Shown here piece by piece: positions 48,117-58,121 of a stretch of DNA of 64,000 nucleotides (within the stretch, counting starts at the first letter, position 1; every line of letters starts with the position of its first letter). The stretch lies in the NCBI RefSeq assembly GCF_001679005.1, contig NZ_LXTW01000023.1, forward strand, positions 76,206 to 140,205. The letters run 5' to 3'. The DNA comes from Moraxella nonliquefaciens. GTDB taxonomy: Bacteria > Pseudomonadota > Gammaproteobacteria > Pseudomonadales > Moraxellaceae. The notes beneath the pieces are model-generated. The model did no database searches and was not told the DNA's origin. It was given only the letters and a program-made list of their open reading frames with translations. The position numbers were made by a program, and so were the translations under genes.

Positions 48117-49355
48117 ATGTCTTTAACCTTAAAAAACCTGTTGTCTTATGATGACATTTTGCTATTACAGGGCAAGATGGGGACGTTTTTTTGTCGTTTT
48201 GCCACGTTTTTGATGGGGCAAGGCAAGCGAGTTCACAAGGTTAATTTTAATGCAGGCGATGCCCTTTTTTATCGCCATAAAGACAAGATGAGCAATTTTC
48301 GGGGGCGTCAAAGTGAGTTTGATGATTTTTTGACCAAACTCATTAATGATAAACAGCTAACGGCAGTGGTCTGTTTTAATGACTGTCGCCCTTATCATGA
48401 GATTGCACGGCAGGTGTGTGGGCGGTTGGGTGTTGCTTTTTTTGTGTTTGAAGAGGGTTATCTAAGACCTGATTATATCACCCTAGAAGAGCATGGCATT
48501 AATGCTTATTCACGCTTGGATTTGACACTTATTGATACTGTGCAAAAGGCAAATGACAAGCCAAAATTTACAGGCAACCGTTTTTATCGGATGTGTGTGG
48601 CAAGTGTGATTTATTATGCAGCGGTCTTTGTGGGGCAATGGCGATATCCACATTATCGGCATTATCGGGGACTGTCCTTGTGGGCGGAGGCGTGGGCGTG
48701 GATTAAAGCCCTTTTGCGTAAACTCATGCACCATCATTTAGACAAACGCCTACAAAATAGACTGGTTGGGCGAAAAAACTTCTATTTGGTCAGTTTACAG
48801 GTGCATAACGACTCACAAATAAGCCACCACAGTGATTATCAGGATGTGCGTGATTTTATCGTTCAGGTCATGACAAGTTTTGCCAAACATGCCCCACATG
48901 GGACGAATCTTTTGTTTAAGCATCATCCGCTAGACCGTGGACACCGTGATTATACTGACATGATTGCCACGCTGGGTGATGAGTTGGGTGTGCAAGATAG
49001 AGTTTTTTATGGTTGTGATATGCACCTGCCCAGTCTTTTGCGTGCCAGTTTGGGCATGATTACGGTTAATAGCACCACAGCATTACAGTCGGTATATCAT
49101 CAAAAACCCACCAAAATCATGGGGCGTGCTTTGTATGATGTGATGGGACTGACCGACCAGAAACCTTTGGATGAATTTTGGGCAAATCCGACCGCCCCTG
49201 ACCGTGATTTTTATTTAAAATTTAGGGAATATCTCATTGAACATACACAGCTAAATGGCTCATTTTATGGTAAAGCCCCATGGGATTTGTCAGGATTTTA
49301 TCAAAGTTTGGCACAAGATGCGAAACAACCAAATAAGCCAACACCCACCGAATAA
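48117..49355 (+). CDS. kpsS: Capsule lipid-anchor Kdo transferase (KpsS/LipB family)
   Basis: Adds the first Kdo to the lipid acceptor, 412 residues. Signatures shared with E. coli KpsS: LLLQGKMGTFF, VVCFNDCRPYHEIAR, FEEGYLRPDYITLEEHGINAYS, QVHNDSQISHHSDYQDVRDFI, KHHPLDRGHRDY and VNSTTALQS. The ATG at 48117 is preferred over the TTG two codons before it. The 126-nt gap after kpsC is AT-rich and contains GATACAAT near 48011-48018, possibly a separate promoter. Last gene of the cluster; lepA follows. Confidence 0.93.
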   Translation: MSLTLKNLLSYDDILLLQGKMGTFFCRFATFLMGQGKRVHKVNFNAGDALFYRHKDKMSNFRGRQSEFDDFLTKLINDKQLTAVVCFNDCRPYHEIARQVCGRLGVAFFVFEEGYLRPDYITLEEHGINAYSRLDLTLIDTVQKANDKPKFTGNRFYRMCVASVIYYAAVFVGQWRYPHYRHYRGLSLWAEAWAWIKALLRKLMHHHLDKRLQNRLVGRKNFYLVSLQVHNDSQISHHSDYQDVRDFIVQVMTSFAKHAPHGTNLLFKHHPLDRGHRDYTDMIATLGDELGVQDRVFYGCDMHLPSLLRASLGMITVNSTTALQSVYHQKPTKIMGRALYDVMGLTDQKPLDEFWANPTAPDRDFYLKFREYLIEHTQLNGSFYGKAPWDLSGFYQSLAQDAKQPNKPTPTE

Positions 49356-49424
49356 ACCAAATCATTTTGGCGGTCATCATTTGTCAAGCTCTGATGAATT
49401 TTTGTAGGTTTTTATCAAAAAAAC

Positions 49425-49433
49425 TGCTACAAT
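49425..49433 (+). promoter_or_regulatory. Extended -10 promoter of lepA
   Basis: TGCTACAAT, the same extended -10 as at the capsule operon, 31 nt before the lepA ATG. Confidence 0.5.
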
Positions 49434-49463
49434 ATCCTGTTATCATTTAAATTTATAGACATC

Positions 49464-51263
49464 ATGACCGCACTTTCTCACATCCGTAACTTTTCTATCA
49501 TTGCCCACATTGACCATGGTAAATCCACCCTTGCCGACCGTTTTATTCAGGTGTGTGGCGGTCTGTCTGACCGTGAAATGCAAGCTCAGGTACTTGACAG
49601 CATGGATATTGAGCGTGAGCGTGGCATCACCATCAAGGCTCAGTCGGTAACCTTATACTACAATCACCCCAATGGTCAAAGATACCAACTAAACTTTATT
49701 GATACCCCAGGGCATGTTGATTTTAGTTATGAAGTGTCTCGCTCACTGGCTGCCTGCGAGGGGGCGTTACTTGTCGTAGATGCTGCCCAAGGCGTGGAGG
49801 CTCAGTCGGTTGCCAACTGCTACACCGCCATTGAGCAGGATTTAGAAGTTTTACCTGTATTAAACAAAATTGACCTACCACAGGTTGAGCCTGAGCGTGT
49901 CATCGAGGAGATTGAGGACATCATCGGCATTGAGGCGGTGGATGCTCCTAGGGTGTCTGCCAAAACAGGCGTGGGCATTGATGAATTGCTACAAGCCCTA
50001 GTGGAGAAAATCCCTGCCCCACAAGGTGACCCAGATGCCCCCTTGCAAGCCTTGATTATTGATTCATGGTTTGATAATTATCTGGGCGTGGTGTCTTTGG
50101 TGCGTGTGCGTGAAGGGCAGGTCAAAACAGGCGATAAAATTTTTATCAAATCCACAAGCGAGAGCCATTTGGTTACATCCATTGGCGTGTTTACCCCAAA
50201 ACGTTTGGAGACAAATATCCTACAAGCAGGCGAGGTGGGCTTTATCATCGCAGGGATTAAGGACATTGCAGGGGCACCTGTCGGTGATACCATCACCCTT
50301 GCCAAAACCCCTGAGACAGACAGCATTGCAGGCTTTAAAAAGGTAACACCACAGGTATATGCAGGCATGTTCCCCATTGATTCGTCTGATTTTGAAAAAT
50401 TTCGTGAGGCCTTGCAAAAGCTACAAATCAATGATTCTGCCCTATTTTTTGAGCCTGATACGTCCGAGGCGTTGGGCTTTGGTTTTCGTTGTGGTTTTTT
50501 GGGCATGCTTCATATGGAGATTATCCAAGAGCGTTTGGAGCGTGAATACAACCTTGACCTGATTACAACCGCCCCAAGCGTGATTTATGAAGTTGTCAAA
50601 AAAAATGGCGAGACTGTCTATGTGGATAACCCATCCAAGCTCCCCGATACAGGCGTAATCCAAGAGTTTCGTGAGCCGATTGCCCGCTGTAATATTTTGG
50701 TGCCACAAGAATATCTGGGCAACGTCATCACGCTTGCCATTGAACGTCGTGGCGTGCAGGTGGACATGAAGTTTATGGCTCGTCAAGTGCAGGTGGTGTT
50801 TGACATTCCGATGGGCGAGGTGGTCATGGACTTTTTTGATAAATTAAAATCGGCAAGTCGTGGCTTTGCTTCTTTGGATTATGGTTTTCATCGCTATCAA
50901 GCGGACAAATTGGCTCGTGTGGACGTACTGATTAATGGCGAAAAAGTGGACGCACTTGCCATGATTTGCCATCAAGAACATGCTCGCCGTCGTGGCAATC
51001 AGTTGGTTGAAAAGATGAAAGAGTTGATTCCTCGTCAGATGTTTGATGTCGCCATTCAAGCGGCGATTGGCAGTCAAATCATCGCTCGTTCTACCGTCAA
51101 AGCCATGCGTAAGGACGTGCTTGCCAAGTGTTATGGTGGTGATGTTAGCCGTAAAAAGAAACTCCTAGAAAAACAAAAAGCAGGTAAAAAACGCATGAAA
51201 CAAGTGGGCAGCGTGGAAATCCCCCAAGAGGCGTTTTTGGCGGTGTTAAAAGTGGATGGCTAG
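49464..51263 (+). CDS. lepA: Elongation factor 4 (LepA)
   Basis: Ribosome-associated GTPase, 599 residues, the usual length. G1 AHIDHGKST (14-22), switch region [12 protein letters not shown]3 DTPGHVDF, G4 NKID, followed by EF-G-like domains and the LepA-specific C-terminal domain ending in [21 protein letters not shown]. It precedes lepB as in many gammaproteobacteria. Confidence 0.97.
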   Translation: MTALSHIRNFSIIAHIDHGKSTLADRFIQVCGGLSDREMQAQVLDSMDIERERGITIKAQSVTLYYNHPNGQRYQLNFIDTPGHVDFSYEVSRSLAACEGALLVVDAAQGVEAQSVANCYTAIEQDLEVLPVLNKIDLPQVEPERVIEEIEDIIGIEAVDAPRVSAKTGVGIDELLQALVEKIPAPQGDPDAPLQALIIDSWFDNYLGVVSLVRVREGQVKTGDKIFIKSTSESHLVTSIGVFTPKRLETNILQAGEVGFIIAGIKDIAGAPVGDTITLAKTPETDSIAGFKKVTPQVYAGMFPIDSSDFEKFREALQKLQINDSALFFEPDTSEALGFGFRCGFLGMLHMEIIQERLEREYNLDLITTAPSVIYEVVKKNGETVYVDNPSKLPDTGVIQEFREPIARCNILVPQEYLGNVITLAIERRGVQVDMKFMARQVQVVFDIPMGEVVMDFFDKLKSASRGFASLDYGFHRYQADKLARVDVLINGEKVDALAMICHQEHARRRGNQLVEKMKELIPRQMFDVAIQAAIGSQIIARSTVKAMRKDVLAKCYGGDVSRKKKLLEKQKAGKKRMKQVGSVEIPQEAFLAVLKVDG

Positions 51264-51318
51264 GTTTGGTTTGATAAATTGGTATAAAACTTGCAAATAT
51301 TTATGATAAAGGTGGCTT

Positions 51319-52431
51319 GTGGAATTTGACATTAATTTAATCTTGGTGCCCGTTACGTTGGTGCTTTTGGTGGCATATTTGACAGATAAATTTGTGTTAA
51401 AACAGCATAAATTGGTTGCCAATCAAAGCAAGCCCATCTTAGATGCCCAAAGACGTTTGGCACAGGCAGAAAAAGAGTTTAAGGAGGCACTTGTACGTTT
51501 TGGTCATGATGAGACGCCCGCTGAGTTTATTGTCAATGAGAATGCTCCTGATACGCTCTTTAACAAGGCATCGGCTTATCAAGAAGCCAAAGTTGCCCTA
51601 GCCAAAGCACAAAAGCAGACAGAATCTAATAATAAGCCACTTCAAGAACCTGTATTGGTACGATGGGCGTATGAGTATCTGCCCATCTTGCTCATCATCG
51701 TGTTGGTGCGTTCGTTTGTGATTGAGCCGTTCAATATTCCATCAAGTTCAATGGTGCCAAGCCTATATACAGGTGATTTCATCATCGTCAATAAAGCCGC
51801 CTATGGACTAAGACTGCCAATAACACACACCAAAATTTTAAATACAGGCAGTCCCAAGCACGGCGATGTGGTGGTGTTTCGTTACCCTAAAAACCCCAAG
51901 CGTTATTATATCAAACGCATGATGGCTCTACCAGGTGATACACTGGCATTTAATAATGGCGTGCTGTCTATTAATGGGCAAGCGGTGGATACGATACCCG
52001 TGGATTACCAAATGACCGACAGGCTCAATGCCAAGCTCATGCCAGCTGTCATTGAGGGACATCGTTTGTCCGATGAAGAGCGTGCCAAATATGGAGCCGA
52101 AGAAGAAAAATATGCCCATTATTATCGTGAAACACTGGGCGAACATAGCTATACGGTACGCTATTTGGGTGATTTAAACAGTGCTTCTATCGCACCGTTT
52201 TTGTTAGATAGTTCACCACAAACTGCCACATCAGGTGGCACGTCATGGCAAATCACCGTGCCAGACGGACAGTATTTTGTCATGGGTGATAATAGAGACC
52301 GTAGTGAAGATGGACGGTTTTGGGGATTTGTGCCAGAACATCATCTGGCAGGTAAGGCGACTTATATTTGGATGCACAAAGAGCCGGGGCTGAATTTACC
52401 GAGCTTTGGGCGAGCAGGCGTGATTAATTAA
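51319..52431 (+). CDS. lepB: Signal peptidase I
   Basis: Cleaves Sec and Tat signal peptides at the periplasmic face, 370 residues, with two membrane segments (about 6-22 and 120-135). Catalytic Ser144 (PSSSMVPSL) and Lys199 (RYYIKRMMALPGD) are present, as is the GDNRDRSEDGRFWGFVP box. The GTG start at 51319 has AAAGGTGG upstream. A region of about 60 residues (225-290) between the catalytic boxes is the usual variable insert of the Gram-negative enzyme. Confidence 0.95.
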   Translation: MEFDINLILVPVTLVLLVAYLTDKFVLKQHKLVANQSKPILDAQRRLAQAEKEFKEALVRFGHDETPAEFIVNENAPDTLFNKASAYQEAKVALAKAQKQTESNNKPLQEPVLVRWAYEYLPILLIIVLVRSFVIEPFNIPSSSMVPSLYTGDFIIVNKAAYGLRLPITHTKILNTGSPKHGDVVVFRYPKNPKRYYIKRMMALPGDTLAFNNGVLSINGQAVDTIPVDYQMTDRLNAKLMPAVIEGHRLSDEERAKYGAEEEKYAHYYRETLGEHSYTVRYLGDLNSASIAPFLLDSSPQTATSGGTSWQITVPDGQYFVMGDNRDRSEDGRFWGFVPEHHLAGKATYIWMHKEPGLNLPSFGRAGVIN

Positions 52432-52454
52432 TCACGAATAAACAAAGGTGTAAT

Positions 52455-52856
52455 ATGCAACAATCAAATTCATTAACCAATCTAACCAATCAACGTGGGG
52501 CAAGTGTTACCACGATTATCGTAGGTTTGGCGATGGCAGGTATTATTATCAAGCTGGGACTTGGGATTATTCCTGCTTATATTGGTGATTATCAGTTCAC
52601 CACATTGGTGGCAAATGAGTTAAAAAAGGCCAATGATGCCAAACAAACCGAACGCCAGTTCATGAGAGGTTTGGCACAGCAGTTATCTATTAATGCCAAC
52701 TACAATACCAAACCTGAGGAGATACTTATTTTTACCAATAAGACCCCAGGTGCGTTGGCGGTAAAAAGCAAATATGAGGTAGAAAGTAATTTCTATGGCG
52801 ATACTTTTATCGTGAATCGCTTTGAAAAAGACATCACCGCCGCTGATGCTAAGTAA
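52455..52856 (+). CDS. DUF4845 single-pass membrane protein
   Basis: 133 residues; one membrane segment near the N-terminus (about 18-38, ASVTTIIVGLAMAGIIIKLG) in a type IV pilin-like setting (QRGAS), and a soluble periplasmic part. The DUF4845 family sits between lepB and rnc in many gammaproteobacteria and its function is unknown. Spacing to both neighbours is short (23 and 5 nt), so it is part of the lepB-rnc operon. Confidence 0.88.
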   Translation: MQQSNSLTNLTNQRGASVTTIIVGLAMAGIIIKLGLGIIPAYIGDYQFTTLVANELKKANDAKQTERQFMRGLAQQLSINANYNTKPEEILIFTNKTPGALAVKSKYEVESNFYGDTFIVNRFEKDITAADAK

Positions 52857-52861
52857 AATTT

Positions 52862-53596
52862 ATGCCTAAATATACCACACTGCCAACGCATTTTGCCACC
52901 TTTGAGCAAGGCTATCCTGCTCTGTGCTTAAAACTTGACTATACCTTTAATGACACCAATCTATTAAAGCGTGCCCTAACACACCGCTCATATGACCCTA
53001 AGATGAGCTATGAGCGTTTGGAATTTTTGGGAGATGCTTTGCTTGGAGCGGTGATCGCTGAGGCATTGTTTGATCGTTTCCCTCGCCATGATGAGGGCAA
53101 ATTGACACGCATGCGTGCAACTTTGGTACGCCAAGAGACCCTTGTGCAGATTGCCCAAAAGTTAGAACTGTCATCACATCTGATATTGGGTGTGGGTGAA
53201 CGTAAGGGGGGCGGGCGACATCGTGCCAGTATTTTGGCGGATGCGGTAGAGGCGATTTTGGCAGCGGTGTATTTGGACAGTGGCGATATTGAACGAGTTA
53301 AGGGCTTAGTCAAATGCTGGTATAAGACCTTGATTGCCGAAGTGGGTGAAGAAAAGGTGCTAAAAGATGCCAAGTCTCGCTTACAAGAATGGCTACAAGG
53401 CAATAAATTGTCCCTGCCCACTTATACACTCATGGATACCATTGGCAATGCCCCCAATCAAACCTTTATTGTAAAATGTAGCGTTGCCATGACAGGCTGT
53501 ACGCCCATCACCGAGACAGGCGAGAGCAGACGTATCGCTGAACAAAAATGTGCTGAGCGTATGATCAATCAGCTAAATAGATTAAAAAATGCCTAA
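52862..53596 (+). CDS. rnc: Ribonuclease III
   Basis: Double-stranded RNA endonuclease that matures rRNA, 244 residues. The signature ERLEFLGDALLG (51-62) carries catalytic-site acids E54 and D58; DAVEAILAAVYLD (about 128-140) supplies the second acid pair. The C-terminal double-stranded RNA-binding domain (about 170-240) starts with DAKSRLQEWLQG. era, the common next gene, does not follow; a convergent permease gene lies there. Confidence 0.97.
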   Translation: MPKYTTLPTHFATFEQGYPALCLKLDYTFNDTNLLKRALTHRSYDPKMSYERLEFLGDALLGAVIAEALFDRFPRHDEGKLTRMRATLVRQETLVQIAQKLELSSHLILGVGERKGGGRHRASILADAVEAILAAVYLDSGDIERVKGLVKCWYKTLIAEVGEEKVLKDAKSRLQEWLQGNKLSLPTYTLMDTIGNAPNQTFIVKCSVAMTGCTPITETGESRRIAEQKCAERMINQLNRLKNA

Positions 53597-53640
53597 GACA
53601 TCAGGGCGTGCCTAGTGCTGATGACATTTATCCAAAAGCT

Positions 53641-54867
53641 CTACCCACCAAAACTTGGCACCATACCCAAATAACCCCCAATTTGGGCGACGATATTTAT
53701 CACACCAAAGATGATGACAAAATAAATCATAAACTGACCGCCAAATACTCGGTAAGTACCATTAGGATACTTTTGGCGGTGAGCTTTGGCAAGTAGGGCA
53801 GGGACGATGACACCCCACACGGTCAAAGCAAGCCCTGCAAAACCGATGGCGGTTGTAAAGCCAAACGGAGCAATCAGACTTAGCACGAGTGGCGGTAAAA
53901 ATACCAACGCCACCGCATAGGCTCGCCCTTTTTTGTCATCACCAAAGCCAAAAACATCACTTAAAAAATCAAACAGACCCAATGCCACACCCAAAAATGA
54001 ACTGACCAAAGCCATGTAAGCGAACGCACTCAACATCGTGCCAATAAAGCCTGATTTACCAATCGCTCCTAGCAGCGTTGCTACATCGCCATCTTTGGCG
54101 ATAACAGGAGCAAAATCAGTACGTGGTAAGTTGCCTTGGACGACCACTTGCCATAGCAGGTAAAATGTGAGTGCCATGAGCGAGCCTATCAAAACCGATT
54201 TGGCAACTTTGGCGGTGTCGCCTGCAAAATATTTGACCATGCTTGGCACACCGATGTGATAGCCAAAAGACACAAGTATCGTAGACAGTGCCACCCAAAT
54301 GTAGGGCGTGTAAGCTGTGCCAGTTGGGGCATGGGTGTCAAAGAGTATGTCTGGACTGACCGATGGCATCATACCAAAGACAGAGATGAAAAAACTGACC
54401 ATCATGCCAATCATCAGTATGCTTGCTACCCTGTCCACCACCTGAGTGGACAGCCATACAAAGACTGCAAATAGTACACTAATGGCAAGAGAACCTAGGC
54501 GTGGGGTAATTTCTGTGCCTGTTAAGGCGGATAAATGACTGGCAGTCAAACCCCCACCGCTTGTGATATAGGCGTAGAGCAGGACATATAGCACAAAGAC
54601 GAGTGATAGGCTATTGATGGTATTCCAGCCATTGCCGAGCAAGGATTTAACGATGGTTGAGAGGTTGGCATTTGAAGAGAATGTGGTGCTGGCTTCTAAT
54701 ATCATAAGACCCGATGCGTACATGCAAAGCCAAGTGTAGGCGAACAGCAACAGCGACCATGAAAACCATACACCTGCCGTGGCAGTGGGGTTGGCGAGCA
54801 TACCCGCCCCAATGGCGGTGCCTGCGATAATCATCGCCCCACCAAAGATTGAAGGGGATTTTGACAT
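53641..54867 (-). CDS. mtr: Tryptophan/aromatic amino-acid permease (HAAAP family, Mtr-like)
   Basis: 408 residues, about 11 membrane segments. The N-terminus SIFGGAMIIAGTAIGAGMLANP and SGLMILEA match Mtr/TnaB/TyrP permeases; FGYHIGVPSMVKYF, SSFLGVALGLFDFLSDVFG and GLALTVWGVIVPALLA are further family signatures and read closest to Mtr. The ATG at 54867 has AAGGA 7 nt upstream. Substrate (Trp rather than Tyr) is inferred. Confidence 0.86.
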   Translation of the reverse strand: MSKSPSIFGGAMIIAGTAIGAGMLANPTATAGVWFSWSLLLFAYTWLCMYASGLMILEASTTFSSNANLSTIVKSLLGNGWNTINSLSLVFVLYVLLYAYITSGGGLTASHLSALTGTEITPRLGSLAISVLFAVFVWLSTQVVDRVASILMIGMMVSFFISVFGMMPSVSPDILFDTHAPTGTAYTPYIWVALSTILVSFGYHIGVPSMVKYFAGDTAKVAKSVLIGSLMALTFYLLWQVVVQGNLPRTDFAPVIAKDGDVATLLGAIGKSGFIGTMLSAFAYMALVSSFLGVALGLFDFLSDVFGFGDDKKGRAYAVALVFLPPLVLSLIAPFGFTTAIGFAGLALTVWGVIVPALLAKAHRQKYPNGTYRVFGGQFMIYFVIIFGVINIVAQIGGYLGMVPSFGG

Positions 54868-55064
54868 AAATAATCCTTGATAATCTGCCAAATGTGGCAA
54901 AAGGGGCTATTTTAATCGTTTTTGGGGGTGATTACAAATACGATAGCACCATAAGTCAATAAAAACCCAACTCACATCTTTTAACACGATTGTCTTTTAA
55001 AATAAAAAATGCTTGCGCTACAATAAATGAGCTTGTTTTAAATCCATCTAAAAAGGAAAAACTC

Positions 55065-55688
55065 ATGTTTAAAAACTTCGCCTCAGACGCTCTTGGCTTG
55101 TCCGACATTGGCAAAATCATACCGCCCAGCCAATTTAACCAAACGGACATTGATGACTGTATTTTTCATGAAGATAATGAACGGATTTATTTTGTCATCA
55201 AATAAAAGATGGACGAATACTGCTTTACCAACACCGCCTTTATCCATTTAGACGGGCAGTCCGCCACGAGCAAAAAACGTATGCTAAAACGCTATCCTTA
55301 TCGTTATTTTGCCCCAAGTCAAGTCTTTATTGAGACAGCAGGGACGATGGATTTGGACGTGGAATTAAAGTTTCATTTGGGCGGTTTGGCATTTAGCATT
55401 GACATTGACAAAAGCCAAATAGAAGGCGTGCGAGACATTTATAAGGCATTGACTGCCATTGCCGAGCGTTGTCAGGCAATCTGTCATGATGAGATGGTGT
55501 TAGAGAAGACCTTTGAGACGGTAACAGGCATGTTTAATTTAAAAGACGTGCCAGAAGCGGTGATTATGAGCTTGCCTACCGTCATCAATCAAACCGTGCA
55601 AAAAGTGGAGGCAGGCTATAACGAACGCCTAAATGCCATTCGCCAGTATGACTTTGGGGTGGTGTTTGAGCATTATTTGCGTGACTAA
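55065..55688 (+). pseudogene. PH-domain (YvbH/DUF1696-like) protein gene, interrupted by an in-frame TAA
   Basis: A 207-codon frame beginning at ATG 55065 (AAGGA 7 nt upstream): MFKNFASDALGLSDIG, a PH-like N-terminal part, then TAA at codon 47 (55203-55205), then the same frame continues with AAG ATG GACGAATACTGC to 55688. Homologues read FLIKSKADEYCFTN across this point, so the stop replaces a Ser codon (TCA to TAA is one change). The part after the stop (from the ATG at 55209) could be made separately but would lack the first strands of the PH fold. Function of the family is unknown. Confidence 0.85.
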
Positions 55689-55723
55689 TTATTTGCGTAA
55701 CTAAGGGTTAAATGGGATAAACT

Positions 55724-55754
55724 AAAACCGCCCCGAAATCACGGAGCGGTTTTT
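55724..55754. terminator. Terminator between the PH-domain gene and the aminotransferase gene
   Basis: AAAACCGC (55724-55731) and GCGGTTTT (55746-55753) pair, with an inner CCG/CGG, then T. Convergent genes can both use it. Confidence 0.75.
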
Positions 55755-55766
55755 ATGGCAAGTGAA

Positions 55767-56963
55767 TTATTTTAGTACCTCTGCCATACTGCTTGCGACA
55801 TAGTCTACATTGGCGTTGTTTAGCCCTGCAATACACATACGTCCATTTTCTACCATATAAATGGCAAATTCATCACGCAGACGGATAACCTGTGGTTTGG
55901 TAAGCCCTGTAAAGCTAAACATGCCTTGCTGTTTGGTAAAGTAGCTAAAATCACGCTTGGGCAATTTTTCGGTCAATGTATCTTGGAGTTTTTGACGCAT
56001 TTGACGGATGCGGTCTCTCATCTCATAGACTTCACCGACCCATTGGTCAAACAGTTCATCATCATTCATCACGGTGTCCACAATTGTATTGCCGTGAGAT
56101 GGTGGGCTTGAATAAATACGGCGAACGGTGAATTTTAATTGACCCAGTACGGTATCCGCTTCATCTTTGGTAGGGGCGACAACTGACAGACCACCAACAC
56201 GCTCGCCATAGAGTGATAGGTTTTTGGAGAAAGAATTTGACACAAATAAGGTCAAGTCTTTTTCAACCGCCAAACGAATGGCAAAAGCATCGCCGTCCAT
56301 ATCATCGCCAAAACCTTGATAGGCGATGTCCATAAATGGGATGAGTTTTTTATCTTTGATGATGTCAAGCACAGTATGCCATTGCTCATGTGATAAGTCC
56401 ACACCTGTGGGGTTGTGGCAACAGGGGTGTAGTAGCACCACGTCATTTTCGTTTAGGGTCTTTAAAAAGGCACACATGTCATCAAATTTGACGCCGATGG
56501 TCTCCTCATCATAGTAGGGGTATTTGCCAACTTCTAATCCTGACCCCTCAAAAATACTGATATGATTGCCCCATGTTGGGTCAGACACATAGCATTTGGC
56601 GGTTGGAAACCACTCATGGATAAAGTCCGCTCCAACTTTTAATGCACCACTGCCTCCTAAGGTTGCGATGGTAGCAACTCGTCCGTCTTTGATGACCTTG
56701 CTGTCTTTGCCAAACAACAATGCTTGACATGCCTTTTTGTAGCCTGCCAAACCGTCCATGGGCAGATAACCACGAGGGCGAGATGGATTTACTATGCGTT
56801 CTTCGGCGGTTTTGACGCATTCTAGGACAGGTAATTTACCATCTTCGGTGTAGTATACGCCCACACCAAGGTTTACCTTGATGTCGGTGCGTGAATCGTT
56901 GGCAAACTTGTCCATGAGACCTAAAATTGGGTCGCCAGCATAAGGGGTAACGTGTTCAAACAT
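55767..56963 (-). CDS. Aromatic/aspartate aminotransferase (class I, AspC/TyrB type)
   Basis: PLP enzyme that transfers the amino group between 2-oxoglutarate and aspartate or aromatic amino acids, 398 residues. The ATG at 56963 gives MFEHVTPYAGDPILGLMDKF, matching the family start; 13 upstream in-frame codons were dropped. The PLP-binding lysine is in SFSKNLSLYGERVG, with HPCCHNPTGVD and MFSFTGL as further signatures. TyrB and AspC cannot be separated from the sequence alone. A LysR gene lies upstream on the same strand. Confidence 0.92.
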   Translation of the reverse strand: MFEHVTPYAGDPILGLMDKFANDSRTDIKVNLGVGVYYTEDGKLPVLECVKTAEERIVNPSRPRGYLPMDGLAGYKKACQALLFGKDSKVIKDGRVATIATLGGSGALKVGADFIHEWFPTAKCYVSDPTWGNHISIFEGSGLEVGKYPYYDEETIGVKFDDMCAFLKTLNENDVVLLHPCCHNPTGVDLSHEQWHTVLDIIKDKKLIPFMDIAYQGFGDDMDGDAFAIRLAVEKDLTLFVSNSFSKNLSLYGERVGGLSVVAPTKDEADTVLGQLKFTVRRIYSSPPSHGNTIVDTVMNDDELFDQWVGEVYEMRDRIRQMRQKLQDTLTEKLPKRDFSYFTKQQGMFSFTGLTKPQVIRLRDEFAIYMVENGRMCIAGLNNANVDYVASSMAEVLK

Positions 56964-57194
56964 AACAAATACCTTTGTTGTTGTGGATAAAAATTCAATC
57001 AAGCCATGTCAGTATAACGCAAAATTGGGCGATTGTGGGGAAATTTTGTGATTTTTAGAGAATGATTTTGATGGTTTTTATCACCATCTTTTTTGTCATA
57101 AATATACTTAAATACACCCCTGACCGCATCGGATGTTAATAAAAGCGTTTATCGCCTGTTTTGCCACCTTAGTCAGCACATTAGGGCATGTTTT

Positions 57195-58121
57195 TTAATC
57201 TATATATGCCGTTTTGGGCTTGCTGACCAAAAAATCCCCAGCATTATTAATTAAAAATTCCTTAAAAGCAAGGGCGGCAGGCGATAGCGAACGGTTTTTA
57301 TGGGTATAGAGTAAAAATTTGCGTTCTACCACAGGTTCATTGATGGGTCGCATGACAAGACCATACAACTCAACCCATTCGGCAGCGTAGAGCAGACATA
57401 AAGTTATCCCAAGTCCCATTCTGGTCATGCCAAGAGCGGTTGAGAGAAAATTAATCTCAAAATCAGGGTGAAAGATACGACTTGAAATGTTATTGGGCAA
57501 CTCATTTTGTAGGCTTTTGATAAAAGGGCCATTTAAGGTGATGAGTTTTTCATCCAGCAAGTCCGCCCACGTGATTTCATCTTTTTGGACAAAAGGGTGA
57601 TTTGGCGGTAACACCAAATAAAAAGGGGAGCTAAACAGCACATCCACATTCAAATCATCAGAATAAGAACGTTCAGGGGCGACCCCCAAATCCGCTTCCA
57701 AATTTTCAATATGTTCAACCACATTATCAACTGAGCAGTCGGTGAGTGTTACTTGAATGTTGGGGTGCAGTTCACAGAATTTGGCGATAAATTTTGGCAT
57801 GGTGGACGCAGATAATTGCTGAGAGACAGCAAGGCGGACATGTCCTTGATGTAGGGATTTTAGATTATCCACTTTTTCATTGAGTACTGACATTTCATTG
57901 AGTACTCGCCGAGCCTGTGGTAATAACCTAGAACCTGCATCTGACAAGTGTAGTTTGCGAGTGGTGCGGTCAAAGAGTTTGACATCAAGGTTTTGTTCCA
58001 GTTCTTTAATCAGACCACTTAGGGCGGACTGAGTCAGACACAGTATTTCAGCGGCTTTGGTAAAACTGTTTTGCTCAGCAACAAGCACAAAAGCTTTTAG
58101 CTGGCGTAAGGTGGTACTCAT
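57195..58121 (-). CDS. LysR-family transcriptional regulator
   Basis: 308 residues from the ATG at 58121 (a second ATG at 58127 is also possible). The N-terminal helix-turn-helix (about 4-62, LRQLKAFVLVAEQNSFTKAAE, LTQSALSGLIKELE) precedes a type 2 periplasmic-binding-like effector domain (about 90-295). Its target is unknown: divergent recN is an unlikely target, and the aminotransferase gene 230 bp downstream on the same strand is one candidate. Confidence 0.9.
   Translation of the reverse strand: MSTTLRQLKAFVLVAEQNSFTKAAEILCLTQSALSGLIKELEQNLDVKLFDRTTRKLHLSDAGSRLLPQARRVLNEMSVLNEKVDNLKSLHQGHVRLAVSQQLSASTMPKFIAKFCELHPNIQVTLTDCSVDNVVEHIENLEADLGVAPERSYSDDLNVDVLFSSPFYLVLPPNHPFVQKDEITWADLLDEKLITLNGPFIKSLQNELPNNISSRIFHPDFEINFLSTALGMTRMGLGITLCLLYAAEWVELYGLVMRPINEPVVERKFLLYTHKNRSLSPAALAFKEFLINNAGDFLVSKPKTAYID

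Noticed and set aside
41336..49463. Mobile element or prophage carrying the capsule genes
   Set aside because: No integrase, transposase, inverted repeats or tRNA target was found at either end.
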